From contig JAKADE010000029.1 in assembly GCA_021820785.1 (NCBI GenBank), positions 1 to 14,463 of the forward strand: DNA of 14,463 nt. The letters are read 5' to 3'. The notes beneath the pieces are model-generated. The model was not told where the DNA came from, searched no databases, and was given only the letters and a program-made list of their open reading frames with translations. The stretch comes from Pseudomonadota bacterium (GTDB taxonomy: Bacteria > Pseudomonadota > Gammaproteobacteria > Steroidobacterales > Steroidobacteraceae). Position 1 is the stretch's first letter, and the number at the start of each line of letters is the position of its first letter. Below are positions 1-7,003 of the stretch, in pieces. The position numbers and the translations under genes are program-made.

Positions 1-2871
1 ATGACCGGCACGCACCAGCGCCTCGACGAGTTCCACGCCCTCGGAGCGCAGCTGCCGGCAATAGTCGAGCACCAGAATGCCGTTCTTGGCGACGATGCCT
101 ACGCCGATGATCGCGCCGAGGTAGGACACGATGTTCAAGGTAATGCCGCTCACCCAGAGCCCCACCATCGCTCCGAAGAGCGCGAGCACCGCGCCGAAGA
201 CGATCGCGATCGGTTCGTGGAAGGAGCGGAATTCGATCACCAGCACCGTGAAGACGAGCAGGATGGCGGCGAGCAGCACGACCATGAGGTTCTGGAACGA
301 CTGCTGCTGTAGCCGATAGAGTCCCGCGTACTGGACGCTCCCGGGCGGCAGCCAACTGTCCTTGGCGAGCGTCGCGCGCACCTCGCGCATGGCGGTGCCG
401 AGATCCACGCCTTCCAGGCGCGCCGAGACGATGTCGTCCTGGCGCAGATTGTCGCGGTTCAACTCCACTTCGTTGGGCCGCTCCTGCACGGTCGCCACCT
501 GACTCAGCCGCACGATCGCGCCCGTCGGTGTGCGCAGCGGCAGTTCATCCAATTCGGAGAACCGGTCAACACTGCTCGGAGCGGCTAGCACGCGCACGTC
601 GACGACCCGATCGCCGTGCAGCACGTACGAGGAGGTGCTGCCGAGCAGGGCGTTCTTGACCGCATCGGCGATGTTCTGCGTCGTCAGCCCGAAGCGCTCG
701 GCCTGCGCACGGCGCACCCGCAGGTCGATGGTGGGACCGCTGACCACCAGGCCATCGAACGTATCGACGAGCCCCGGGATCTTCTTGATCTGCGCCTCGA
801 CGCGCGGCGCGGTCCTCTTTAGCCAAGCAAGATCCGGCGAGAAGAGCCGGATCTCTACCGGGTAGGGTGCGAGCTGCAGATCACCAACGAGGTCCGTGAG
901 GAATCCCTTGAAGTCCCAACGGATCATCGGGAAGCGCTGGTCGAACTCCGCGCGTAGATGATCCAGGACCTGCTCGGTGGTGTGCTTGCGGTCAGGCTTG
1001 AGCTTGATCAGGAAGCTGCCGACATTGGGCTCGGCCAGGAATGGGCCGAGCGCAGTGCCCAGCCGGCGCGAATACGCCTGCACGTCTGGATCGGCGCGGA
1101 TGAGCCGCTCGGCCTGATCGAGCTCCCGCGAGGCTTCGGCGAGGCTCGTGCCCGGGAGCGCCGAGTAGTCGATGTTGAAGCCGCCCTCATCGAATTGGGG
1201 CAGGAAGCCCGTCTGCAACCGCCCGTAAATGAAGACTGCGCCGACAGCGATCGCGGCACAGGCGAGCAGCGTCAGACCGGCATGCCGCAAGGACCAGCGC
1301 ACGGCGCTCTCGTACGCGCGCAGGATGGGCCTCAAGATGAAGCCGCCTTCCTCTCCGACCTGCTTGCCGCCGCGAATGAGCCAGGCGGCCAGCGAAGGTG
1401 TCAGGGTGATGGCGAGCAGGAGCGACACCAGGAGCGAAACCACCATGGTCATGCCGAGAGCGCGGAAGAACACCCCCGCGAGGCCCGTCAGGAACATCAG
1501 GGGCAGGAAGACCACGACGGGCGTCAGCGTCGAGCCGATGAGCGCCGTCAGGATCTCGCCCATGGCTTCCTGGATCCCGGCCAAGCGCGGGCCGCCGAGC
1601 GCGAGGCGATGGCACATCGCCTCGACCACGATGATAGCGTTGTCGATGATGAGACCGATGGAGGCCGCGATCCCGCCGAGTGTCATCATGTTGAAGCTCA
1701 TGCCGGCGAGCTTCATCGCAACGAAGGTGATGAGCACCGAGATCGGAATGGTGACGATCGCCGTCCAGACGCTGCCCCAGTTCTTCAGGAACAGATACAG
1801 GATGACGGCGGAGAGGACTAACCCAAAGATGACCGCATCCCAGACGTTACTGATGGATGAGCGCACGAACGAGGACTGGTCGTAGAAGAACCCGAGGTGC
1901 ATATCGGGCGGCAACTCGCGGCGCAGTAACTGCAGTTGTGCCTGGAGCGCCTTCGCAATGGCGGGCGTGCTGGCGTTGGTATGGCTCTCGATGTCGAACA
2001 GCACCGCGGGGTGCCCTTGGGCGGTGACGTTCGTGTAGACAGGCGCTGGTCCGTGGACGACTCGCGCCACGTCGCGGACAAGAATGGGATGACCCCCGCG
2101 GTCGGCGATCACCACGTTACCGATCTCTCGGGCCGAATACACCCGGCCGTCAACCGTCGTCAGGTACAGGCGATAGTTCTGCGGCAGGAATCCCGCGGAA
2201 GCGACCATGTTGTTTTGCCCGAGCGCAGCGGTCACATCCTGCAACGCAAGGTGCGCGGCCTGGAGCTTGAGCGGATCGACCACCACGTGGTACTCCGGCA
2301 CCCGACCCCCGACGATCTCCACCCTGGAGACCCCGGGGATCTGCAGAAAGAGCGGCTTGATGACATAGGTCGCGGTATTCCACAGATCCATGAGATTGTG
2401 GTGGCTTGCCGTCAGGCTGATGCCGATGATCGGATAGCTGAGTGAGAACCCGACGCGCTCGGTGCTGGTGACCGATGTGGGCGGCAGCTCGCTGCGCATC
2501 TCGGAAAGCCGCCCGAGCACGTAGAGCTCCGCGCGGTGCATGTCCGTGCCCCATGCGAACTTCACGTTGACGATCGCCGATCCCCGTGTGGTGGTGGAGA
2601 GCACCGAGGTCACACCCGGAATGCTCTTCAGGGACTGCTCGACCGGGCGCGTGATCGTCGCCATCATCTGATCGGCCGGCATGATGCCATTGCCGATGTT
2701 GACGACGATGCGCGGAAAGGCCGTGGCCGGAAACACCGACGAGGGTGTCTTCAGGGCGGCGAACACCCCTGCCGCACAGAGCACGACCGCGATGAATGCG
2801 ATGGCGATGGTATGCCGGATCGCGAACCGGCCTACGGGCGAGCCCGTGCTCGCGGGTGCGGGGCTGCTCAT
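1..2871 (-). CDS. RND efflux pump, inner-membrane permease (partial, C-terminus off the left edge)
   Basis: This is the proton-driven inner-membrane pump of a tripartite efflux complex. The frame is open from ATG 2871 to the window edge, giving 957 residues; the family usually has about 1,020-1,050, so roughly the last 70-100 are missing. It has an N-terminal TM segment (about 17-37), a periplasmic half-domain, and a second TM bundle ending in FFRALGMTMVVS. TM4 carries IIDNAIIVVE with D410 and N411, so only one of the two adjacent acidic residues of AcrB (D407/D408) is kept. DEGGF at 561-565 opens the second periplasmic half, as in heavy-metal-type and related pumps. AKNGIL in TM10 places K929 where AcrB has K940. 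Few methionines lie in the second porter half, so a CusA-type Met relay is unlikely. The start overlaps the fusion-protein stop (ATGA). Substrate is unproven; the linked CnrYXH-like genes favour a divalent metal. Confidence 0.93.
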   Translation of the reverse strand, partial: MSSPAPASTGSPVGRFAIRHTIAIAFIAVVLCAAGVFAALKTPSSVFPATAFPRIVVNIGNGIMPADQMMATITRPVEQSLKSIPGVTSVLSTTTRGSAIVNVKFAWGTDMHRAELYVLGRLSEMRSELPPTSVTSTERVGFSLSYPIIGISLTASHHNLMDLWNTATYVIKPLFLQIPGVSRVEIVGGRVPEYHVVVDPLKLQAAHLALQDVTAALGQNNMVASAGFLPQNYRLYLTTVDGRVYSAREIGNVVIADRGGHPILVRDVARVVHGPAPVYTNVTAQGHPAVLFDIESHTNASTPAIAKALQAQLQLLRRELPPDMHLGFFYDQSSFVRSSISNVWDAVIFGLVLSAVILYLFLKNWGSVWTAIVTIPISVLITFVAMKLAGMSFNMMTLGGIAASIGLIIDNAIIVVEAMCHRLALGGPRLAGIQEAMGEILTALIGSTLTPVVVFLPLMFLTGLAGVFFRALGMTMVVSLLVSLLLAITLTPSLAAWLIRGGKQVGEEGGFILRPILRAYESAVRWSLRHAGLTLLACAAIAVGAVFIYGRLQTGFLPQFDEGGFNIDYSALPGTSLAEASRELDQAERLIRADPDVQAYSRRLGTALGPFLAEPNVGSFLIKLKPDRKHTTEQVLDHLRAEFDQRFPMIRWDFKGFLTDLVGDLQLAPYPVEIRLFSPDLAWLKRTAPRVEAQIKKIPGLVDTFDGLVVSGPTIDLRVRRAQAERFGLTTQNIADAVKNALLGSTSSYVLHGDRVVDVRVLAAPSSVDRFSELDELPLRTPTGAIVRLSQVATVQERPNEVELNRDNLRQDDIVSARLEGVDLGTAMREVRATLAKDSWLPPGSVQYAGLYRLQQQSFQNLMVVLLAAILLVFTVLVIEFRSFHEPIAIVFGAVLALFGAMVGLWVSGITLNIVSYLGAIIGVGIVAKNGILVLDYCRQLRSEGVELVEALVRAGH

Positions 2872-3932
2872 TGCTTCTGAACATCCATGGAGGGTGATGG
2901 GGCGGCCCGGCCGCGCGAGGGATCGACGATCTCAATTGCCGTCCGGTCCGGTAAGCCATAGGCGCCCACGGTGACAACCCGAGTGCCGGCCTCGAGCCCC
3001 TGACCGGTCACCGCCACCCAGCCGTGTTCCCGCAAGCCAGCCTCGACAGGGACGCGGATCGCCTCGCTGCCGCGCACGATGGAGAGGACGCTGCGGCTGC
3101 CTACGACGTTGCTGATCACGCTCTCGGTCGGTGCGGCCAGCGCATCGGGCTCGGTCGCCGTCACGATGCGCAGGTGAACGTACTGGCCCGGCCGAAGACC
3201 GCTGTTCCGCGGCAGGCTCCCCCAAGCCATTACGGTTCCATCGTTCGCGCTGACGGTCGGGCTGACATAGGCGAGCGTCGTTGAGATTGGCCTCGCGCCC
3301 AGCACCTGCAAGGGCTCTCCGGGTGCGAGCTGCGAAGCGGCAGCTTCGGGAATGTCCGTCCGTACGACGAGGCGGTCGACGTCGATCACCTCGGTGAGTA
3401 CGGTGCTCGCGTCTACCGCGGTGCCGGGCTTCACGTTGACGCTGACAACGGTCCCGCTGAGGGGGGCAGTGACGCGCAGCAGCGCACGTTGCGCCTCCGC
3501 ACTCTGCAAAGCTTTCAGCGAAGCGTTGTGCTCGGCGTACAGCCGCTTGAGCCGTGCGACCTCCTGTGCCGCATAGCGCTCCGTCATCGTGCTGGAGTTG
3601 AGCTCGACGAGCAGCTGGCCTCGCTTGACGCGCTCCCCGGCGGCGACCGCCACTTGTGTCACGACTCCGCTGACGGGGGCGGCAACGGAGGCAGCGGCTG
3701 CGGGGCGCTGCGGCGTCGCCGGTGCCGGCTCCACCACGCCGTAGCCATTCACGTAACGGTGCAGGGTCATGCGCCTCAATTCACCGACTTGAACGGTGAT
3801 TCTGGGGCCCTGGAGCGCATCGGATTGCTCAGCGGCCGCGGAGCTCGCGCCGTGCGATCTGAAGAGCGCGTACGAGCCGAGCGCGACCCCCAAGGCGGCG
3901 ATGCCGCCGGTAATCAATGTGCGGGATTTCAT
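2868..3932 (-). CDS. RND efflux periplasmic adaptor (membrane fusion protein, HlyD/CusB type)
   Basis: This 354-residue protein bridges the inner-membrane pump and the outer-membrane channel. The N-terminus (KSRTLITGGIAALGVALGSY) is a basic, hydrophobic signal or anchor. A split lipoyl/barrel-sandwich domain is visible as APVSGVVTQVAVAAGERVKR (about 89-108) and APLSGTVVSVNVKPGTAVD (about 157-175). Only a short helical hairpin of about 35 residues lies between the halves. A beta-barrel and a membrane-proximal domain follow, with GLRPGQYVHLRI and TRVVTVGAYGLPD. No Met- or His-rich metal site like that of CusB is apparent. The ATG at 3932 overlaps the outer-membrane-factor stop by 4 bp. The frame is open further upstream to 4427, but that stretch lies inside the neighbouring gene, so the internal ATG is chosen. 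Confidence 0.92.
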   Translation of the reverse strand: MKSRTLITGGIAALGVALGSYALFRSHGASSAAAEQSDALQGPRITVQVGELRRMTLHRYVNGYGVVEPAPATPQRPAAAASVAAPVSGVVTQVAVAAGERVKRGQLLVELNSSTMTERYAAQEVARLKRLYAEHNASLKALQSAEAQRALLRVTAPLSGTVVSVNVKPGTAVDASTVLTEVIDVDRLVVRTDIPEAAASQLAPGEPLQVLGARPISTTLAYVSPTVSANDGTVMAWGSLPRNSGLRPGQYVHLRIVTATEPDALAAPTESVISNVVGSRSVLSIVRGSEAIRVPVEAGLREHGWVAVTGQGLEAGTRVVTVGAYGLPDRTAIEIVDPSRGRAAPSPSMDVQKQ

Positions 3933-5347
3933 GGGTGTGTCGAGTGAGGAATGTTTTGTGCGGATTGCAACAGAGAGGGACGCAGGGTGAGCGGACTTTG
4001 CACCGCATCCTGCAACGCGCCGAGCGCCTGCTGCGCGGCCAGCCGCGTTGTGAGCTGATTTTGTGCCCCGGCGTAGAAGGCAACCTCGGCGTTGGCGAGA
4101 TCGAGCGGCTGCAGCTCTCCGGCGCTGACCCGCGCGCGGATGGATTTGAGCTGGCGCGTCAAGTTCCCGAGTAACGACTGCGCCGTCCTGACCTGCGCGA
4201 GCGCCGAGCGGTACGCGGCGAGCGCGCCATCGATCTGTGCCACTGCCGCCGACTGCACGCCGAGGAACTGCGCGGCGGCCACGCGGCGTCGGGCTCTCGC
4301 CTGCGCGATCGGGCCCTGATTCTGATTGAGGACGGGCAACGTCAGACTGAGGCCGAGCTGCCACTCGCGATCGCCGGCGAGCTGCGAGTTCCAAGCATAT
4401 CCCGGCCCGAGAGCGATGTTGGGCCACTGGCGCGCGACCTCGAGCTTCAGCGCCGATTGGCTGGCCGCGTACTGCGCGAGGGCGGCCCGCACATCGGAGC
4501 GACCGAGCAAAGCCTGCTGCCGCACCGCGGGCCGGGTGAGATCGCGCGGGAATTGCCTGAAGCTGGCGAATGAGAGAGGCAGTCCCCGCAATGCGCTTAC
4601 CGGCACGCCAATCGCAGCTGCGAGCGCGATGCGCGCTTCGCGAATCCGGCCCTCCTGCGCCTGCCGGGCGAGGATCGCATTATCGAGTGCGATCCGCGCC
4701 CGCGTTACATCGTAGCTGGACACCGCGCCGGCCCTGAACTGGCCTTCGAGCAGGTTGAAGACTCTGGCCAGCGCAGATACCTGCCGGGCCAGGAGCGAGT
4801 CCGTCTGGCGCGCCGTATACAGCCGGAGCAAGGCGCTGCGCAGGCGGCTACGTACGCCCCAGACTGTTCCTACCAGTTCCCACCGTGCGGCGGCCGCGAA
4901 GTGGCGTGCCTCCGCCATGCGATCGCCGCGCCGGCCCGCAGTCTCGATCGGCCAGTCGATGGCGACCGGCACGATCCAGGGGCTCGGCACAGCCGGAACC
5001 CCAGAGTCGTATCCCGGGGTCAGCGAAAGAGACGGGTTCGGACGCTCGCGCGCCGTGATCCGTGCCGCCTGAGCCGCGAGCAGCTGCGCGCGTGCATAGG
5101 CAAGCGAGGGCTGGTAGTAGAAGGTGGCCAGGGTCAACGCCTTGAGGTCCCAGGGTCGGCCGGGGCCGGGCAAGGGGACATGATTGTCTGCCAGGAACTT
5201 CCCGAGGCCCGGATTGGCGAGCGAGCGGCTCTCGTACGCCGCGAGCGATCCGGCGGGAGAGATCGGCCGCGGCTGGAAAGTGGCGCAGCCGGAGAGAAGC
5301 CCCACGGCGAGCAGCCACAGGCGCCGCATTCTGAAGGCAGTCGGCAT
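3929..5347 (-). CDS. Outer-membrane efflux lipoprotein (TolC/OprM/CusC family)
   Basis: This is the outer-membrane channel of the tripartite exporter. With the start chosen here it has 472 residues, near the usual 450-490. The N-terminus RRLWLLAVGLLSGC is a lipoprotein signal with lipobox LLSGC, acylated Cys at residue 21. Two OEP repeats of long, Ala/Gln-rich amphipathic helices follow, for example the first around ARAQLLAAQAARITARERPN and the second around QIDGALAAYRSALAQVRTAQ. The frame also has ATGs at 5371 and 5329. The one at 5371 coincides with the expected transcription start of the promoter at 5377-5408 and has no Shine-Dalgarno sequence. ATG 5347 lies exactly 30 nt from the -10 box, the same distance as for the divergent gene, and gives a normal-length lipoprotein signal. 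It is the first gene of the efflux operon. Confidence 0.9.
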   Translation of the reverse strand: MPTAFRMRRLWLLAVGLLSGCATFQPRPISPAGSLAAYESRSLANPGLGKFLADNHVPLPGPGRPWDLKALTLATFYYQPSLAYARAQLLAAQAARITARERPNPSLSLTPGYDSGVPAVPSPWIVPVAIDWPIETAGRRGDRMAEARHFAAAARWELVGTVWGVRSRLRSALLRLYTARQTDSLLARQVSALARVFNLLEGQFRAGAVSSYDVTRARIALDNAILARQAQEGRIREARIALAAAIGVPVSALRGLPLSFASFRQFPRDLTRPAVRQQALLGRSDVRAALAQYAASQSALKLEVARQWPNIALGPGYAWNSQLAGDREWQLGLSLTLPVLNQNQGPIAQARARRRVAAAQFLGVQSAAVAQIDGALAAYRSALAQVRTAQSLLGNLTRQLKSIRARVSAGELQPLDLANAEVAFYAGAQNQLTTRLAAQQALGALQDAVQSPLTLRPSLLQSAQNIPHSTHP

Positions 5348-5376
5348 GGATTTGGCATTTATCGGGATCATTGGTA

Positions 5377-5408
5377 GTAATACGCACGAGAGCCCGCCAC
5401 CCCTCTCG
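5377..5408 (-). promoter_or_regulatory. Putative ECF-sigma promoter of the efflux operon
   Basis: On the minus strand the sequence reads CGAGAGGG, 12 nt, then CGTGCGTATTA. The upstream box occupies 5408-5401 and the downstream box 5388-5378. GAGGG to CGTA spans 16 nt, which suits the -35/-10 spacing of ECF sigma promoters, whose -10 boxes often contain CGT. The same layout occurs on the plus strand at 5431-5462. Promoter function is inferred from this duplication, from the position 30 nt ahead of the outer-membrane-factor ATG, and from the linked sigma gene. Confidence 0.68.
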
Positions 5409-5430
5409 AGAACCCGATAATTCGATCCGC

Positions 5431-5462
5431 CGCGAGGGTCGGGCGGGCCGCGTGCGTATTAT
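5431..5462 (+). promoter_or_regulatory. Putative ECF-sigma promoter of the anti-sigma/sensor/sigma operon
   Basis: The sequence reads CGCGAGGG (5431-5438), 12 nt, CGTGCGTATTA (5451-5461), then T. The downstream box is an exact 11-bp inverted copy of the one at 5378-5388. The upstream box differs from its partner in one of 8 positions. The -10-like TATTAT ends 30 nt before the A of ATG 5492. It is probably autoregulated by the sigma factor encoded at the end of this operon. Confidence 0.68.
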
Positions 5463-5491
5463 CCTTTGCGCGCCATTGAGGAGACTTCAGC

Positions 5492-5770
5492 ATGATCGAG
5501 CAAGACATCCGAGCTCTCGATGCCCGCGGGCCCGACCACCCGCTGGACCGGCTCGAGGCCGACATCTGGGCACGCGTGGCCTCGCGCGAGGAGGTCGGGC
5601 GACGGTCGGCTCGCCTTCTCGTGCTTCAGGTGACGCTGCTTGGCATCGCCTTCACCGTGAGCGCGCTTGCCGGCTATCAGGCACGGCCAGCGCAGAGCCC
5701 GGAGCTAAGCGTCTTTTCCATGCAAACTCCCATGAACCCCTCGACGCTGCTCGCGGATGATCACCCTTGA
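5492..5770 (+). CDS. Putative single-TM anti-sigma protein (CnrY/NccY-like)
   Basis: This 92-residue protein has a charged N-terminal part with PLDRLEADIWARVASREEV (about 17-35), one TM segment LLVLQVTLLGIAFTVSALAG (about 42-61), and a short periplasmic tail containing NPSTLL. Size, topology and gene order (Y, X, H) match the CnrY/NccY anti-sigma proteins of Cupriavidus, whose N-terminus holds the ECF sigma factor at the membrane until the X sensor binds metal. Identification rests on architecture and context, because this family is poorly conserved. A GAGGAG ribosome-binding site at 5478-5483 lies 8 nt before the ATG. The stop overlaps the sensor start (TTGA). Confidence 0.75.
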   Translation: MIEQDIRALDARGPDHPLDRLEADIWARVASREEVGRRSARLLVLQVTLLGIAFTVSALAGYQARPAQSPELSVFSMQTPMNPSTLLADDHP

Positions 5771-6210
5771 CCGGCATCACACGCACGGCGCTGGCGGTGC
5801 TGGCGCTCACAATCCTCGCTGCGGGAGCGGGCGGCTGGCTTGGGGTACATTACGGATTGGCGGCCAGTCGCTCGCCGACGAGCCTCAATCGCCTCCTGCA
5901 CCATGAGCTTCATCTGACCGCGGATCAGAAGCGGCAGCTCGCCGCGCTCGAGACCCGCTATGACGCGCGCCGCAAGATGCTGGAGGCTCAGGCGCGCCAG
6001 GCCAACCGCGAGCTCGCCGCCGCCCTTCTCGCCAGTCACGAGTACACGCCCCAGGACGAGCAGGCGATCGAGCATCTTCACGTAGCCATGAAGGCCCTGC
6101 AGATTGCCACGGTCAAGCATCTGCTCGCCATGCGAGCGGTACTGACCCCGACCCAGGCAGCGAAGTTCGACAAGACGGTCGCCGCGGCGCTCGATTCGGG
6201 CCGCCGGTGA
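5767..6210 (+). CDS. CnrX-like periplasmic heavy-metal sensor
   Basis: This 147-residue protein starts at TTG, overlapping the upstream stop by 4 bp, so translation is probably coupled. An N-terminal membrane anchor (about 7-31) is followed by an all-helical, Ala/Gln/Glu-rich periplasmic domain of the CnrX/ZraP/CpxP type, with LHLTADQKRQL at about 48-58. Candidate metal ligands are H45 and H49 (HHELH), E62 or D66, and H118 and M122 (HLLAM). In Cupriavidus CnrX the Ni/Co site uses H42, H46, E63, H119 and M123. The two i/i+4 pairs are therefore present at nearly the same positions. Its expected role is to bind metal outside the membrane and release the sigma factor through the small anti-sigma partner. 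Metal identity is not shown by sequence alone. Confidence 0.85.
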   Translation: MTGITRTALAVLALTILAAGAGGWLGVHYGLAASRSPTSLNRLLHHELHLTADQKRQLAALETRYDARRKMLEAQARQANRELAAALLASHEYTPQDEQAIEHLHVAMKALQIATVKHLLAMRAVLTPTQAAKFDKTVAAALDSGRR

Positions 6211-6791
6211 CCGACGGTCCGGATGAGGACGAGCGGCAACTCGCAGCGGCCGCCCAGGCCGGTGGGCGCGCAGCCTTCGATCAGCTGGTTCGGCGGGAAA
6301 AGAGACCGCTGTACCGATTCGTGCGCCGATACGTAGGCAACGCGGAAGATGCCTACGACATCGTTCAGGACACATTCGTGTCCGCGTGGCTGGCGCTCGA
6401 GCGCTACGACAGCCGGCAGCCGTTCGCGTTCTGGTTGCGCGCGATCGCGCTCAACAAGTGCCGTGACCATGGCAGGCGGCAGGCGGTGCGCCGCCGCTTC
6501 CTGACGTTGTTATCCTTAGCCCCAGAGGCCCTGGACGAGGAGCTGCTGAGTGAGCCAGAGCTGTCGGGCGTCGACGATGAGCGGCGGTTACGGCGCCTCG
6601 ATCAGGCCATCGCCTGCCTACCGCGCCGCTACAAGGAACCGCTCCTCCTCGTCCTCATGGCTGGCCTGACGCACCAGCAAGCCGGCGCGCAGCTCGGCAT
6701 AACAGCCAAGGCGGTCGAGATGCGGATTCGGCGTGCCAAAGAACTGCTGCGGACGGCGCTGGCGCCAAGCCGAGACGGAGCGGCGCAATAA
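6207..6791 (+). CDS. ECF-family RNA polymerase sigma factor (CnrH-like)
   Basis: This 194-residue group-IV sigma factor has a region 2 at about 24-93, including DAYDIVQDTFVSAWLALERY and FWLRAIALNKCRDHGRR. A linker follows, then region 4 at about 137-184 with LPRRYKEPLLLVLMAGLTHQ and the helix-turn-helix AGAQLGITAKAVEMRIRRAK. There is no region 1.1 or 3. It starts at GTG, overlapping the sensor stop (GTGA). Gene order and coupling to the CnrX-like sensor make it the probable output of the metal-sensing unit. Its likely targets are the mirrored promoters at 5377-5462, giving autoregulation plus activation of the efflux operon. Confidence 0.93.
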   Translation: MTDGPDEDERQLAAAAQAGGRAAFDQLVRREKRPLYRFVRRYVGNAEDAYDIVQDTFVSAWLALERYDSRQPFAFWLRAIALNKCRDHGRRQAVRRRFLTLLSLAPEALDEELLSEPELSGVDDERRLRRLDQAIACLPRRYKEPLLLVLMAGLTHQQAGAQLGITAKAVEMRIRRAKELLRTALAPSRDGAAQ

Positions 6792-7003
6792 GAATGTTGA
6801 CGTATCGCGATGCGACCATGAAACATCAACACCGCCATCAAACCGCGGTTTGAACGCCGCAGCAGTTGCGGGAGGTGGATGGGTATCAGGATCGATACAG
6901 TCCCCGCTTCATGATCGCAGTGCTCTGCTCTCGAGCCGCCGCCGGCAACAGCCAGCCATGCCCTGGAAATCCAGCGCCGCGACATCGTGCGCGCCAGCTG
7001 CGG
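6792..7003. other. Intergenic stretch between convergent sigma and ATPase genes
   Basis: These 212 bp separate two convergent operons. I see no supported gene and no GC hairpin followed by a T-run, so no intrinsic terminator can be called for either side. The only structured element is the 16-bp palindrome at 6838-6853. Confidence 0.6.
6838..6853. repeat. 16-bp perfect palindrome
   Basis: The sequence TCAAACCGCGGTTTGA is identical to its reverse complement. It lies 47 bp beyond the sigma-factor stop. With no spacer it would fold only into a weak 6-bp stem around CGCG, so a dimeric DNA-binding site is at least as likely as an RNA hairpin. No function can be assigned. Confidence 0.5.

Noticed and set aside
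958..1821. 287-codon open frame on the plus strand
   Set aside because: It lies wholly antisense to the RND pump, is full of Asp/Glu/Arg/Gln repeats typical of reverse-frame high-GC translation, and has no domain.
2150..2977. 275-codon open frame on the minus strand in another frame of the RND gene
   Set aside because: The RND frame on the same strand has clear family motifs throughout, while this one has none and crosses the adaptor/pump junction.
3929..5371. ATG at 5371 as start of the outer-membrane factor
   Set aside because: It would lie at the predicted transcript start, has no Shine-Dalgarno sequence and adds non-signal residues before the lipoprotein signal; not excluded.
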